A stretch of DNA of 64,000 bases from an uncultured Chlorobiaceae bacterium. GTDB taxonomy: Bacteria > Bacteroidota > Chlorobiia > Chlorobiales > Chlorobiaceae. Shown here one piece after another: positions 63,850-64,000 of the stretch. The translations under genes and the position numbers were made by a program. Each line of letters opens with the position of its first letter. Positions within the stretch are counted from its first letter, which is position 1. The DNA lies in the NCBI GenBank assembly GCA_903824045.1, contig CAIJVD010000010.1:19643-83642 (forward strand), in the 5' to 3' direction. The notes under the pieces are model-generated. The model had not been told where the DNA came from and searched no databases. It saw nothing but the letters and a program-made list of their open reading frames with translations.

Positions 63850-64000
63850 CTACTGCACGCCCCTCGGCGGACGGCCGATCGAGTAGTAGGTAAAGCCCGA
63901 GGCCTCCATAAACTCCGGACTGTAGATATTGCGCCCGTCAAACACAACAGGGTTAAGAAGCTCACGCTTGATCATCTCGAAATCCGGGCTCCGGAAAACC
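63850..64000 (-). CDS. ugd: UDP-glucose 6-dehydrogenase, C-terminal end (cut by window edge)
   Basis: The last 50 codons of a UDP-glucose/GDP-mannose dehydrogenase family protein. Minus-strand translation gives [23 protein letters not shown], then a Tyr/Gly-rich end [11 protein letters not shown], which is the signature C-terminal domain of Ugd. The enzyme makes UDP-glucuronate for surface polysaccharides. Only the 3' end is in the window. Confidence 0.85.
   Translation of the reverse strand, partial: VFRSPDFEMIKRELLNPVVFDGRNIYSPEFMEASGFTYYSIGRPPRGVQ

Noticed and set aside
1..64000. CRISPR arrays, prophage or complete insertion sequences
   Set aside because: No regularly spaced repeats, transposase or phage structural genes found on reading both strands.

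Overview
The window looks like chromosomal DNA from a Gram-negative anaerobe, most likely a green sulfur bacterium (Chlorobiaceae: Chlorobium, Pelodictyon or a relative). The reasons are the moderate to high GC content, the dense gene packing with many 4-base start/stop overlaps, LPS genes of the heptose and Kdo type, and several small proteins and an intergenic repeat of the kind found in the Chlorobi/Bacteroidota. This placement rests on recognition and no marker-gene search was run. No prophage, CRISPR array or intact insertion sequence is visible.

Layout. 1-5.9 kb: SbcCD nuclease pair (SbcC cut by the window edge), a zinc alcohol dehydrogenase, an NRAMP metal transporter and a secreted cupin. 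6-13.1 kb: argH, a Prc-type protease, class II aldolase, an M20 amidohydrolase and an autocleaving XRE-S24 repressor. 13.7-20.4 kb: a type I secretion operon with two different ABC exporters, HlyD, TolC and a small conserved protein. 20.4-25.6 kb: a tightly overlapping minus-strand operon (formyl-THF cyclo-ligase, polyphosphate kinase, RpiB, CBS protein, glycosyltransferase). 25.7-33.9 kb: FAH-family enzyme, dihydroorotase, methyltransferase, epimerase, an orphan BMP lipoprotein, SEC-C protein, NlpC/P60 peptidase and an outer-membrane barrel. 34-41 kb: glycosyltransferase with a short sigma-like protein, a hybrid histidine kinase, a DUF218 protein, RmuC and tRNA-Cys.

41.3-46.4 kb: a five-gene surface-sugar operon resembling the 8-amino-Kdo pathway (aminotransferase, Fe-alcohol dehydrogenase, cytidylyltransferase, a glycosyltransferase-like protein, a flippase-like membrane protein). 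46.8-47.8 kb: three small minus-strand genes, the last a Nif11-like leader peptide. 48-52.5 kb: COG4315 protein, acyl-CoA synthetase, a MutY-like glycosylase without its iron-sulfur ligands, and an MBL hydrolase. 52.6-56.1 kb: the classic ffh-rpsP-rimM-trmD-rplS operon. 56.3-60.3 kb: heptose-7-phosphate kinase, two tandem START-domain proteins and CtpA. 60.3-61.1 kb: a striking A-rich, T-poor then AT-rich non-coding stretch with an orphan near-consensus promoter and direct repeats. 61.1-64 kb: RidA, two ThiE-family genes, thiD and the 3' end of a UDP-glucose 6-dehydrogenase gene.

Much of the window serves the cell envelope and export. The rest is core metabolism, translation and DNA repair. 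The regions most deserving follow-up are the 60.4-61.0 kb non-coding stretch, the Nif11 mini-operon, the clusterless MutY, the dual-ABC secretion operon and several candidate operators.
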